Shown: in pieces, positions 1 to 7,369 of the stretch
Layout: each line of letters begins with the position of its first letter
How positions within the stretch are numbered: position 1 is the stretch's first letter
Origin: an uncultured Candidatus Peregrinibacteria bacterium
GTDB taxonomy: Bacteria; Patescibacteriota; Gracilibacteria; Peribacterales; Peribacteraceae
Direction of reading: 5' to 3'
DNA: 15,352 nucleotides
Assembly (NCBI GenBank): GCA_903822115.1
Contig: CAIJNU010000044.1
Coordinates: forward strand, 1 to 15,352
Position numbers and translations under genes: made by a program
Notes under the pieces: generated by a model
Databases searched by the model: none
Seen by the model: only the letters and a program-made list of their open reading frames with translations
Told to the model about the DNA's origin: nothing

Positions 1-1126
1 TGACGACGATGCCGAGCGGCACAATCGGATTGAATTGGAAGCCGATGTTGCCGAGATTTGTTGTATTGCCGAACCCCAGCGCATGGATCCACTTGTAGAC
101 CATCCAAGGAATTTCCGTGAGGAGCAACAAGCCGAAGATCCATGCGAGAGCGGTCAGAAGAGATTTGCCCGAAAATTTCTGGACGCTCCATGTCCGCACG
201 AGTGCGAAGCATGCGATCAGGAGGAGGCAGGGGAGGTAGAGCGACAGGCCCTCATTCTTCGGGAGCGCGAGGAGAGCCGCTGCGAGGGCGAAGATTCGCA
301 GGAAGGAGGAGCGGTCGGTTGGCGATTGCGATCGTAACGCGGCGAAGAGAAGGACTGCGGCGAGGAGGAAGTGAGCGGAGAGGAGCGTGTCCGCGTACGC
401 CGAGGCTCCGTGGATGAGGGGGAACGGCAGACTGGCGAAGAGGTACACGCCGAGGAGTGACCAGGGCAGAGAGACGACGCGTCGAAGCGCGAAGAAGAGG
501 ATGGCGAGGATCGTCAGATACCACAGGATGTGTGGCGCATTCACGAGCGGTTCGCTCCAGTGTCCGGCGAGACTCGCGAACCAGGCTTTGGCGAGCGGGA
601 TGATCGGTGGGTAGGAATTGAAGCTCGGGACGACCTTGTCCGCTGCCGCGACGGAATGCTCGAGGAAGATCACCTTGCCGCGGAAGTTCCAGTTCTTGAA
701 GGTATCGTCGAAGCCCGGTGGCAGCGCGATGAGCATGACTCCACCGGTGATGATGCGAATGACCGTCCACGTCGCGAGGATCGTTCCTGCGATGGTGAGC
801 CAGCGGGGAAGGGGGTGCTGGGAACGGGGGAGTACGGGCGCGGCGGATCGGAAGAGATCGTGGCGCAGCCATCGAAACGCAATTCCCCCGAGGACGAAGA
901 GCGTGAGGAATTGCAGCCAGAGGAACGTCGCCGCCCGCAGTGATAAGCCAATCGTGCTTGCGAGGAAGGCGAGGTACATCGAAGCGGTGAGCCCGACAAG
1001 GAAGCCGATGATCCAGCGTTCGGTTTTCAGGAGAACGGGGGTCTTCCACTCGAGGAGGCGCAGGAGCAGCCATCCGATCACCGTTGGAAACCCGATGCCG
1101 ATGATGAGCGCGACGATGGACATCAT
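1..1126 (-). CDS. Partial multi-pass membrane protein, GT-C glycosyltransferase-like
   Basis: An uninterrupted frame of 375 codons starts at ATG 1126 and runs off the left edge, so the C-terminus is missing. The start overlaps the stop of the upstream gene as ATGA, which implies translational coupling; no Shine-Dalgarno sequence is visible. The translation is dominated by hydrophobic segments, beginning MMSIVALIIGIGFPTVIGWL and continuing through at least seven further membrane spans. A hydrophilic loop contains FDDTFKNW, followed by a YPPIIPLAKAW stretch. An acidic pair in an extracytoplasmic loop followed by a YPP motif is reminiscent of GT39/ArnT-like lipid-linked sugar transferases that glycosylate envelope components. 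I infer that class from pattern only. It is read with the signal-peptide protein before it and probably shares its transcript. Another polytopic family, such as an O-antigen polymerase-like protein, is possible. Confidence 0.7.
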   Translation of the reverse strand, partial: MMSIVALIIGIGFPTVIGWLLLRLLEWKTPVLLKTERWIIGFLVGLTASMYLAFLASTIGLSLRAATFLWLQFLTLFVLGGIAFRWLRHDLFRSAAPVLPRSQHPLPRWLTIAGTILATWTVIRIITGGVMLIALPPGFDDTFKNWNFRGKVIFLEHSVAAADKVVPSFNSYPPIIPLAKAWFASLAGHWSEPLVNAPHILWYLTILAILFFALRRVVSLPWSLLGVYLFASLPFPLIHGASAYADTLLSAHFLLAAVLLFAALRSQSPTDRSSFLRIFALAAALLALPKNEGLSLYLPCLLLIACFALVRTWSVQKFSGKSLLTALAWIFGLLLLTEIPWMVYKWIHALGFGNTTNLGNIGFQFNPIVPLGIVV

Positions 1127-2280
1127 GGCGTTTGGTAGAGGAAGGAAGTGGAATCGAAGCGTTGGAGGATGCGTCCGCCCTTTGCCAGGATCGTGTCGCC
1201 GGATCGCAGATCTCCCTTCTCATCCACGGTGATATCTGGTTGTTGATACACGAACCACGTCGTCACTCCCACAATGCTCTCACCGTTCTCGATGGGTCTG
1301 CTCGGATACGTTTCGTAGAGAATGCGGCTCTGAAGGCTGGGATCGCTCATCGCGGCGAAGCGGGGTTTCTGTTGGAGAGCGGGCACGGAGGAGAGAAGTG
1401 CGTCATAAAAATTTCCATAGACTCTGAATTTTCGGTTTCCGACCTGTTGCAGAAGATACGATTGCACATCGGTTCCCACATTTCTCAGGAGCTCCGATCC
1501 CATGCGGATGTCGAACAAGATCCACAGGCAGAGTGCGAAGGAGAAGAATGCGGATGCTCCACGGCGAAATTTTTCCTCGCCTCCGCGAAGGACGATCCAA
1601 AGCATAATGCAGATGCCTACGATGCCCAAAAGTTCGGTAAGGAAGACGGTGCTCGACCATCCCACCGGCGGTTCTGTGAGGAAGAGCGCAGTTCTGCCTT
1701 CGGGAGTGAATCGCAGAATCGGTTCCCACAGGAAGTTGATGGTCCGTGGACCGAAATCGTTGAATTTCCAGAATGACAGCCATCCGCCGAGAATTTTCTC
1801 TCCGAAATTGTACGAGATGGAGGAAATAGTTTGAATGGTCGTCTGCGTCCCGGCGGGGAAGACGAATCCGATCATCTCGGGAGTGCCAATGTGCGCCGGG
1901 GCGATCGTGAGATCGACGACGATGGAATTTCCGTCCACCCATGCCATCGATGAGGAGAGCGGAAGTTGCTGAATGGTGTCTCCGGATTTCGCACCTTGTA
2001 CTTTCCAGAGGAAGTTGATGCGGTTCGGAGGAGTTGAGGCGAAGTTGATCTTTAGGGCGTCGATGGACTGCGGATGTTCGAGGGTGTGCACGATGGCTCC
2101 ATCATGAGAAGTTTGGATATGGATGCCGTCGGATTGTTCCGTGACATCATCGAGACCGGCGATATCCCACTGTCCGGCGTTTTTGTGGACGAAATCCCAC
2201 GTCGTCATCTGCTTCGCGCTGGCGAAGAGAGGGAAGGCCACGCCGAGCAGGCAGAGCAAGAACGAAATGCGACGAGACAT
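1123..2280 (-). CDS. Secreted, membrane-anchored protein of unknown function
   Basis: This 385-residue protein starts with a Sec-type signal peptide: basic MSRR, a hydrophobic core to about residue 19, then ASA before K23. Residues 23-205 look beta-rich and could form an immunoglobulin- or jelly-roll-like extracytoplasmic domain. Two membrane segments follow, at about 210-231 and 243-257, separated by a short basic loop (EEKFRR). That topology puts the C-terminal domain (about 260-385) back outside the cell. I do not recognise the family and see no catalytic motif. It lies 36 bp after alaS and overlaps the following membrane protein by 4 bp. That overlap suggests it works with the GT-C-like protein, for instance as an accessory subunit in envelope glycan assembly, but this is inference from position only. 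Confidence 0.8.
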   Translation of the reverse strand: MSRRISFLLCLLGVAFPLFASAKQMTTWDFVHKNAGQWDIAGLDDVTEQSDGIHIQTSHDGAIVHTLEHPQSIDALKINFASTPPNRINFLWKVQGAKSGDTIQQLPLSSSMAWVDGNSIVVDLTIAPAHIGTPEMIGFVFPAGTQTTIQTISSISYNFGEKILGGWLSFWKFNDFGPRTINFLWEPILRFTPEGRTALFLTEPPVGWSSTVFLTELLGIVGICIMLWIVLRGGEEKFRRGASAFFSFALCLWILFDIRMGSELLRNVGTDVQSYLLQQVGNRKFRVYGNFYDALLSSVPALQQKPRFAAMSDPSLQSRILYETYPSRPIENGESIVGVTTWFVYQQPDITVDEKGDLRSGDTILAKGGRILQRFDSTSFLYQTP

Positions 2281-2316
2281 GGCATCAGTGTACAGAAAAC
2301 TTTCGGCCGAGGAAGA

Positions 2317-4134
2317 TCAAGAAACCTGCTCTGCGATCAGTATTTCCTTCGGACCGCCCGAAAGGACAGCCTTGATGCGGCGCACGCCCGCTGACGAGCT
2401 CTCCTCTTTCTGAATGGTGAAGTGGCCGAGCATAGAGGTGCGTGCGACGTGGGGGCCTCCGCAAATTTCCCGAGAGGTGATGTCGCCGTCATTTCCTAAG
2501 ACGTAGACTTTCACTTCCGATCCGTACTTCGCATCGAACACGCCGATTGCCCCTTCCTTCTTCGCGTCCTCGACACTCACGATGTGGTAGCGCACGGGCA
2601 GATCCTTCTCGATGGCTTCATTCACGAGATGCTCGACTTCCTTGATCTGCGACTCGGTCATCTTCTGATCGTGGTTGAAGTCGAAGCGAAGTCTCTCGGA
2701 GGTGATGTTCGATCCCTTCTGGGAGACGTGATCGCCGAGCACGCGGCGCAGTGCGGCATTGAGCAGATGCGTGGCGGTGTGGAGCTTCGTCGTCTCCGCG
2801 GAGCTGTCCTGCAATCCGCCCTTGAATTTCTTCTCCGCTCCGGCGCGCGAGAGCGCCTGATGTTCTTCGAAGGCCTTCTTGAATCCTTCCTCATCGACAT
2901 TCATGCCCCGCTCCTTCGCCATTTCCTTTGTGAGTTCGAGCGGAAAGCCGAAGGTATCGTAGAGGTGGAAGGCCGTTGTGCCGTCTATCGAATTCTTGGC
3001 TCCGCTCAGGGCTCTCTCGAAATGTTTGATGCCGTCCTGCAGCGTCTTAGAAAACTGCTGCTCCTCGCGTGAGAGGATTTCGCGGATGTCTTGTTCGAGG
3101 ATCTTCAACTGCGGGTACGGCTTCTCGTAGCGCGTGATGATTTCCGAGGCGATGCTCGAGACGAAGGTGCCGTTCGCCTCGATGCCGAGGAAGCGCGACG
3201 AGCGGATGGCCCGGCGGATGAGGCGGCGGAGCACGTATCCCTGATCGACGTTCGAGGGTTTCACACCGTCGGCGATGATGTTGGTTGCCGCTCGCACGTG
3301 GTCCGTGATGATGCGCGCGTGACGGATCTTCTCGGGCGAATCGGGGACCGTCGAGAGCGAGAGGACTTTCGCGAGAACGGGTTTCAGACAGTCCGTCTCG
3401 TACGCGCTCTTCACGCTCTGCAATACTGCGGCCGTTCGTTCCAATCCCATCCCCGTATCGACGTTCTTCTGCTTGAGCGGCTCGTACGTCCCGTCGGCAT
3501 TTTTGTTGTACTGCATGAAGACGTCATTCCAGATTTCCAACCACTGCGCTTCGTGCGTCGCGGGGTTCCCCTGCGGCTCTCCCTCCCAGACCCAGTAAAA
3601 CATTTCGGTGTCCGGTCCGCATGGCCCCGTCTGTCCCGCCGGTCCCCACCAGTTGTTCTTCTTTGGGAGGAAGCCGATGCGCTCGGCGGGGATGCCGAGC
3701 TTCCTCCACACCGCGGCCGTTTCTTCATCCTTCGACGCATCATCGTCGCCCGCGAAACACGTTACGGCGAGTTTCTCCATTGGAATCTCCAGCACCTTCG
3801 TCAGGAATTCGAAGCTCATCTGGATCGCTCCTTCCTTGAAGTAGTCTCCGAGACTCCAATTGCCGAGCATCTCGAAGAACGTGAGGTGCGAAGCGTCGCC
3901 CACCTCGTCGATGTCTTGGGTTCGGATGCAGCGCTGCACGTCGGTGAGTCTGCGGCCTCCCGGGTGCGTTTCGCCGAGGAGGTAGGGGACGAGCGGGTGC
4001 ATGCCCGCCGTCGTGAAGAGCACCGTCGGATCGTTCTCGGGCACGAGGGAAGCTCCATCGATGATGGTGTGCCCCTTCGCGTGGAAGAAGTCGAGGTAGG
4101 CCGCGCGGATTTGATCTGTCGTCAGTGGGCGCAT
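2317..4134 (-). CDS. alaS: Alanine--tRNA ligase, short form lacking C-Ala
   Basis: Charges tRNA-Ala, and also tmRNA, with alanine in the cytoplasm. The class II catalytic core is clear: TTAGMHPLVPYLLG at 41-54, RCIRTQDIDEVG at 68-79, FFEMLGNWSLGDYF at 86-99 and GPCGPDTEMFY at 170-180, with DTGMGLERTAA at 226-236. The editing/second-additional domain has the zinc-binding HTATH (452-456) and CGGPH (558-562). The protein ends at 605 residues, soon after SSAGVRRIKAV. Typical bacterial enzymes are about 870-880 residues, so the C-terminal C-Ala domain is absent. The stretch between the catalytic core and HTATH is also about 100 residues shorter than in Escherichia coli, judged from memory. There is no frameshift, so the short form appears natural; such forms occur in reduced lineages. 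Start ATG 4134 fits the family N-terminus and lies 8 nt after a putative -10 box. Confidence 0.97.
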   Translation of the reverse strand: MRPLTTDQIRAAYLDFFHAKGHTIIDGASLVPENDPTVLFTTAGMHPLVPYLLGETHPGGRRLTDVQRCIRTQDIDEVGDASHLTFFEMLGNWSLGDYFKEGAIQMSFEFLTKVLEIPMEKLAVTCFAGDDDASKDEETAAVWRKLGIPAERIGFLPKKNNWWGPAGQTGPCGPDTEMFYWVWEGEPQGNPATHEAQWLEIWNDVFMQYNKNADGTYEPLKQKNVDTGMGLERTAAVLQSVKSAYETDCLKPVLAKVLSLSTVPDSPEKIRHARIITDHVRAATNIIADGVKPSNVDQGYVLRRLIRRAIRSSRFLGIEANGTFVSSIASEIITRYEKPYPQLKILEQDIREILSREEQQFSKTLQDGIKHFERALSGAKNSIDGTTAFHLYDTFGFPLELTKEMAKERGMNVDEEGFKKAFEEHQALSRAGAEKKFKGGLQDSSAETTKLHTATHLLNAALRRVLGDHVSQKGSNITSERLRFDFNHDQKMTESQIKEVEHLVNEAIEKDLPVRYHIVSVEDAKKEGAIGVFDAKYGSEVKVYVLGNDGDITSREICGGPHVARTSMLGHFTIQKEESSSAGVRRIKAVLSGGPKEILIAEQVS

Positions 4135-4142
4135 GTGGCGGG

Positions 4143-4171
4143 AGTGTAGCGTTTCGCTGAGGCGCAGAGAA
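4143..4171 (-). promoter_or_regulatory. Putative alaS promoter, probably leaderless mRNA
   Basis: On the minus strand a -10-like TACACT (4148-4143) is followed by CCCGCCAC and then the alaS ATG. A weak -35 candidate TTCTCT (4171-4166) sits 17 nt upstream. With only 8 nt between the -10 box and ATG, transcription would begin at or within a base or two of the start codon, so the mRNA would be leaderless. The box resembles the one before pyrB (TAGACT followed by GCCGCCC). Assigned by eye. Confidence 0.5.
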
Positions 4172-4227
4172 GCTCTCGTTTGATCTGGAAGCGGAGAATC
4201 AGGTCCTATCCCATGATGAAGTGCATC

Positions 4228-4256
4228 TGGAGTTAGAGGCGATTTTCTGCTATAAT
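4228..4256 (+). promoter_or_regulatory. Extended -10 promoter of the histidine kinase operon
   Basis: TGC directly precedes a perfect TATAAT (4251-4256), giving an extended -10 element. A poor -35 candidate TGGAGT (4228-4233) is 17 nt upstream, as is usual when the extended -10 carries recognition. Transcription would start near 4263, leaving a leader of about 29 nt that includes a GGAGA (4269-4273) rather far from the kinase start at 4292. Confidence 0.65.
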
Positions 4257-4291
4257 TAGCTCAAATACGGAGAATTCAAAAACGCACATTC

Positions 4292-5773
4292 ATGTTCATG
4301 CACATCCATTCCGATGGCCAGAGGAAGCATCTGCTTGCGTCGGTGCTCGTGGGCGTCGTGGCATTCATCATTCTGCTCCTAGGGCTCTTGCTCGTGTATC
4401 GCGGACACAAGCTCGTCGAGCAGCAATTGCGCGATCGGCTCCGCGACACCGCCGCCGTCGGAGCATTGGAAATCAATGCGGATATTCTCCAGAACATTCA
4501 CGGTCCCGCAGATGCGCAATCCGCATCGCTCATTACCACTGTGCAGCAGTTGCATCAGCTTCAAGACAGCATGACCAATGCCTCATCCGTCTATCTGATG
4601 CGCAAGACGAAGGACCCCAACACGCTCACCTTCATCGCGGATGCTTCCATGCTCGAGACGAAGGACCAACTTGATGAGAATCATAATGGGAAGATCGATG
4701 AGAATGAGGCGCCGCCGATTATCGGTGAGAAATACGACGTTCGAAAATTTCCGGTGCTTCGCAATGAGGCGTTCCTCCATCCCGCGGTCGATGCGGCGTT
4801 TACGACGGACCAGTGGGGAACGGTGATCTCGGGATACGCACCCGTGCGATCCTCGGATGGAAAGACGGTGGCGATTCTCGGCATCGACATGGACGCGAAA
4901 GAATTCCTCGCGCAGACGCGTGACCTCGGCTCGGAATTCCTCACGTTCCTCGTTCTCCTCGGCGGCGCGTACGTCGTGTGGGTTTCCATCCTCATGATCC
5001 TGCAGTGGCGCATGGATATTCTGCGCAGACTCGAGGAAGAGCGGACCAGCGTTCTCCTGCTCGCTTCGCATCAGCTCGGAGAGCCCCTCACGATTTTTAA
5101 ACTCTCAGCCGAAGCGCTTGCCGATGAGAGGAAATCCCCGAATCTCGAAGGAGTTGTCGATGAGAATCTCCACAACATCCAGCAGGGGATCGCGCGGATG
5201 GAGGCAGTTCTCTCGCTGTTGAATACGGCGTCCATGCTCGAGGAGGGAGACGCGGGCGTGAAGAGAGAGGAGGCAAGCGTGGGGGAAATCATTCGCAGCG
5301 TCCTGCACGATTACAAGACGATGTTGGACGAGAAGAAACAGACGGTGGAGATGCGGCTTGAGGATGATCTCGCTCTTCGCACCGATCCGCGCTTCCTGAG
5401 AAAAATTCTTCGTGAACTTCTGGATAACGCTTCGGCGTACTCTCCCGTCGGTTCTTCCATCACCATCAGCGCCGCGAAGCAAGGCGAGGAAATCGTTTTG
5501 GAGATCATCGATCACGGCTGCGGTATTCCGCAGGAAGACACGTCGCGGCTCTTCGGAAAATTCGTTCGCGGATCGAATGCGCTCGCGCAGAGACCGAACG
5601 GGTACGGGCTCGGGCTCTTCGTGGCGCAACACCTCGCACGTCTCCTTGGCGGAAAGATTACTCTTCAAAGCCGTCTCTCAGAGGGCACAAAGGCAACCGT
5701 GCTGATTCCCGTGCGTGAGAAGAGGAAGTGGACTTTCTATTTCAGCGCTCTCTTCCCGATATTCCGATCATGA
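4292..5773 (+). CDS. Sensor histidine kinase with Cache-like sensor and EF-hand loop (kinase 1)
   Basis: A 493-residue membrane histidine kinase. It has TM1 at about 14-36, an extracytoplasmic sensor at about 37-213, TM2 at about 216-237, and then the cytoplasmic kinase core. The H-box is SHQLGEPLTIF with phosphoacceptor His260. The ATPase domain has the N-box ELLDNASAYS (Asn379), the G1 box DHGCGIP (Asp407) and the G2 box GYGLGLF (437-443). The sensor contains YLMRKTKDPNTLTFIADASM and DQWGTVISGYAPVR, which I know from Cache/PDC-type sensors of kinases and diguanylate cyclases. Within it lies a full EF-hand loop, D128-E-N-H-N-G-K-I-D-E-N-E139, with ligand positions 1, 3, 5, 9 and 12 all suitable for calcium. 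The stop overlaps the start of a paralogous kinase as ATGA. No response regulator is adjacent, so its partner is unknown. ATG 4292 is the first in-frame start after the promoter; ATG 4298 is an alternative. Confidence 0.95.
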   Translation: MFMHIHSDGQRKHLLASVLVGVVAFIILLLGLLLVYRGHKLVEQQLRDRLRDTAAVGALEINADILQNIHGPADAQSASLITTVQQLHQLQDSMTNASSVYLMRKTKDPNTLTFIADASMLETKDQLDENHNGKIDENEAPPIIGEKYDVRKFPVLRNEAFLHPAVDAAFTTDQWGTVISGYAPVRSSDGKTVAILGIDMDAKEFLAQTRDLGSEFLTFLVLLGGAYVVWVSILMILQWRMDILRRLEEERTSVLLLASHQLGEPLTIFKLSAEALADERKSPNLEGVVDENLHNIQQGIARMEAVLSLLNTASMLEEGDAGVKREEASVGEIIRSVLHDYKTMLDEKKQTVEMRLEDDLALRTDPRFLRKILRELLDNASAYSPVGSSITISAAKQGEEIVLEIIDHGCGIPQEDTSRLFGKFVRGSNALAQRPNGYGLGLFVAQHLARLLGGKITLQSRLSEGTKATVLIPVREKRKWTFYFSALFPIFRS

Positions 5774-7203
5774 ACAACAAGATTCATGCGCCGGCTCTCC
5801 GCACCCCATGGTTTTCCATTGTTGTGTGCGCTCTGTTCATTGCGGCACTCCTCTCCGTCGTCGTGATCGATGCGAATCTCTTCGCGAGCGGCAGAGCGAT
5901 GATGCAGGCGGAATTGCAGGAGAGATTGCGCGACGTTGCGGCTACCGCGGCCATAGAATTCGATGGGAAGGACTTCCTCTCGGTAAACGATATCAAGGAT
6001 CCCACGTCTCCAGTGATCGTCTCCGCAAGCAGGAAATTGGAAGCGTTGAGGGCGAATATTCCGAATATCCGGTACGCGTACATCATGCGCAAAACGAAGG
6101 ATCCAAACGTGTTCGCCTTCATCGCCGATGCGGACATGGTCGCTCCCTTCAAGGAATTGGACAGAAATCAGAACGGTATTCTCGATAAGGACGAGCAACC
6201 GCCGACGCCCGGTGAACTCTATGATGTCAGCAAGTCACCCGGCCTGCGCAACGAAGCATTCATTCATCCCGCGGCCGACGGCGTGACATCCGATCAGTGG
6301 GGTGCGGAGATTTCCGGCTATGCCCCCATCCGGAGTTCCGATACGGGAAAGGCGACGGCGATCGTGGGGGTCGATATGGGTGTGCAGGACTATTCTTCGC
6401 TTTCCGATCGTGTGTTCTCAACATCGCTCTTCTTCCTGTTTCTCCTCGGGATCGGTTCTGCAGCCGTGAGCGTCTTCCTGCTCTTTGTCGAACGACGCAT
6501 GGCAATGATACGACAACTCGAGAGGGAACGATCGGGGCTCCTGCTCCTCACCTCTCACCAGCTTGGGCAGCCGCTGACGATCTTCCAGACCTCCATCGAA
6601 AGTCTCCAGGACGAAGCGGATTCGCCGAAGTTGCGCGATGCCGTTTTCGAACACATCGCCAACTCACAAGCCGGCATCTACCGCATGAGGAGGATTCTCT
6701 CTCTCGTGAAGGAGGCTGCGTCCGTCGAAGACAGAACACTCCCGTACCGCGCCGAGGAGGCGAATTTGGATGAGGTGATTCGGGAGGTGCTGCGCGAGTG
6801 CGACGTTCGTTTGCGCGAGAGAAAAATGCGCGTGGAATTCAAGACGAGCGGAGGCATGGTCTTCCGCTTCGATCGATCACTCCTGAAGAGCGCGCTGCTA
6901 AATGTTGTCGACAATGCCATTCTCTACTCCAAGGAAGGCGGCGAGATTTTGATTCGGTCGGTGCGTGACGGGAATCTCGTACGCGTTGAGGTGCAGGATT
7001 TCGGGAGCGGCATTCCGTCGTTCGATCACGAGCGCATCTTCCAGAAATTCACGCGCGGTTCCAACGCAAATTCCTTCGATCCGGACGGAGTCGGCCTCGG
7101 CCTCTTCATCGCCCGCGGGATCGTCAAACTGGCGGGGGGAAAGATTTGGCTTGAGAGTCAGGAAGGGAAGGGGACGACGGTGACCATTAATCTCCCGACT
7201 TAA
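5770..7203 (+). CDS. Sensor histidine kinase, paralogue of the preceding one (kinase 2)
   Basis: A 477-residue paralogue with the same architecture: TM1 about 14-35, extracytoplasmic sensor about 36-215, TM2 about 217-241, HisKA and HATPase domains. Key residues are His263 in SHQLGQPLTIF, Asn382 in the N-box VVDNAILYS, Asp410 in DFGSGIP, and G2 VGLGLF. The sensor again has YIMRKTKDPN, FIADADM and DQWGAEISGYAPIR, and again holds a complete EF-hand loop, D131-R-N-Q-N-G-I-L-D-K-D-E142. I chose ATG 5770 because it overlaps the upstream stop as ATGA and gives the same N-terminal layout as kinase 1; a start at 5728 would add 14 residues inside the neighbour. The pair may act as heterodimers or respond to related ligands, which is inference. 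No Shine-Dalgarno sequence is seen, so translation is probably coupled. Confidence 0.95.
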   Translation: MNNKIHAPALRTPWFSIVVCALFIAALLSVVVIDANLFASGRAMMQAELQERLRDVAATAAIEFDGKDFLSVNDIKDPTSPVIVSASRKLEALRANIPNIRYAYIMRKTKDPNVFAFIADADMVAPFKELDRNQNGILDKDEQPPTPGELYDVSKSPGLRNEAFIHPAADGVTSDQWGAEISGYAPIRSSDTGKATAIVGVDMGVQDYSSLSDRVFSTSLFFLFLLGIGSAAVSVFLLFVERRMAMIRQLERERSGLLLLTSHQLGQPLTIFQTSIESLQDEADSPKLRDAVFEHIANSQAGIYRMRRILSLVKEAASVEDRTLPYRAEEANLDEVIREVLRECDVRLRERKMRVEFKTSGGMVFRFDRSLLKSALLNVVDNAILYSKEGGEILIRSVRDGNLVRVEVQDFGSGIPSFDHERIFQKFTRGSNANSFDPDGVGLGLFIARGIVKLAGGKIWLESQEGKGTTVTINLPT

Positions 7204-7223
7204 GCATGAAGAGGATGGAGATG

Positions 7224-7232
7224 TGATAGGAT
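7224..7232 (+). promoter_or_regulatory. Possible extended -10 for the ssrA precursor
   Basis: TGA followed by TAGGAT (7227-7232) matches an extended -10 at four of six hexamer positions. No convincing -35 is visible. A start near 7239 would give a precursor with about 130 nt of 5' leader, including the two hairpins, to be removed at 7370 by RNase P. No better promoter lies next to 7370, so this is the best candidate, but it is weak. Confidence 0.3.
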
Positions 7233-7263
7233 GCGGATCTTCCGTTCTCTGAAAGCATGGGCT

Positions 7264-7314
7264 GTTGGGCACTTCGACTCGTCACGCAATGCGTGACATC
7301 GCTCAGTGCCCAGT
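7264..7314. repeat. Large nested palindrome, REP-like
   Basis: Outer arms TGGGCACT (7266-7273) and AGTGCCCA (7305-7312) are perfectly complementary. Inside them GTCACGCA (7281-7288) and TGCGTGAC (7290-7297) form a second perfect 8 bp stem around one base. The two stems are separated by symmetric 7-nt internal loops. The CTTCGAC...GCTCAG core resembles dispersed REP-type palindromes seen in many bacterial genomes. No T-run follows, so it is not a standard terminator. Only one copy is in the window, so its repeated nature is inferred. Confidence 0.6.
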
Positions 7315-7321
7315 ATCTTCG

Positions 7322-7357
7322 GCCTCTCACTGCGTTCCTTCGGAACTTGTGCTCGGC
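7322..7357. repeat. Second palindromic hairpin next to the REP-like element
   Basis: GTTCC (7334-7338) and GGAAC (7342-7346) form a stem around TTC. It is extended across small bulges by CAC (7328-7330) with GTG (7349-7351) and GCC (7322-7324) with GGC (7355-7357). It lies immediately after the larger palindrome, giving a two-hairpin unit between the kinase operon and ssrA. Confidence 0.45.
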
Positions 7358-7369
7358 TCGAATTCAACT

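Noticed and set aside
252..1223. Open frame of 323 codons on the minus strand
   Set aside because: It is rich in Arg, Pro, Ser and His with no domain sense. The other minus-strand frame through the same bases encodes a convincing membrane protein whose ATG overlaps the upstream stop.
3091..4149. Long plus-strand frame of 352 codons
   Set aside because: It lies entirely antisense to alaS, which has an unmistakable protein; it is a shadow of GC-rich codon positions.
4292..7203. Alternative genetic code (UGA as Gly, as in Gracilibacteria)
   Set aside because: UGA ends several genes at well-placed ATGA overlaps and no conserved domain contains an internal UGA.
7204..7260. Rho-independent terminator after the kinase operon
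   Set aside because: CGGA-TCT-TCCG near 7234-7244 is only 4 bp long and is followed by TTCTCT, not a T-run; too weak to call.
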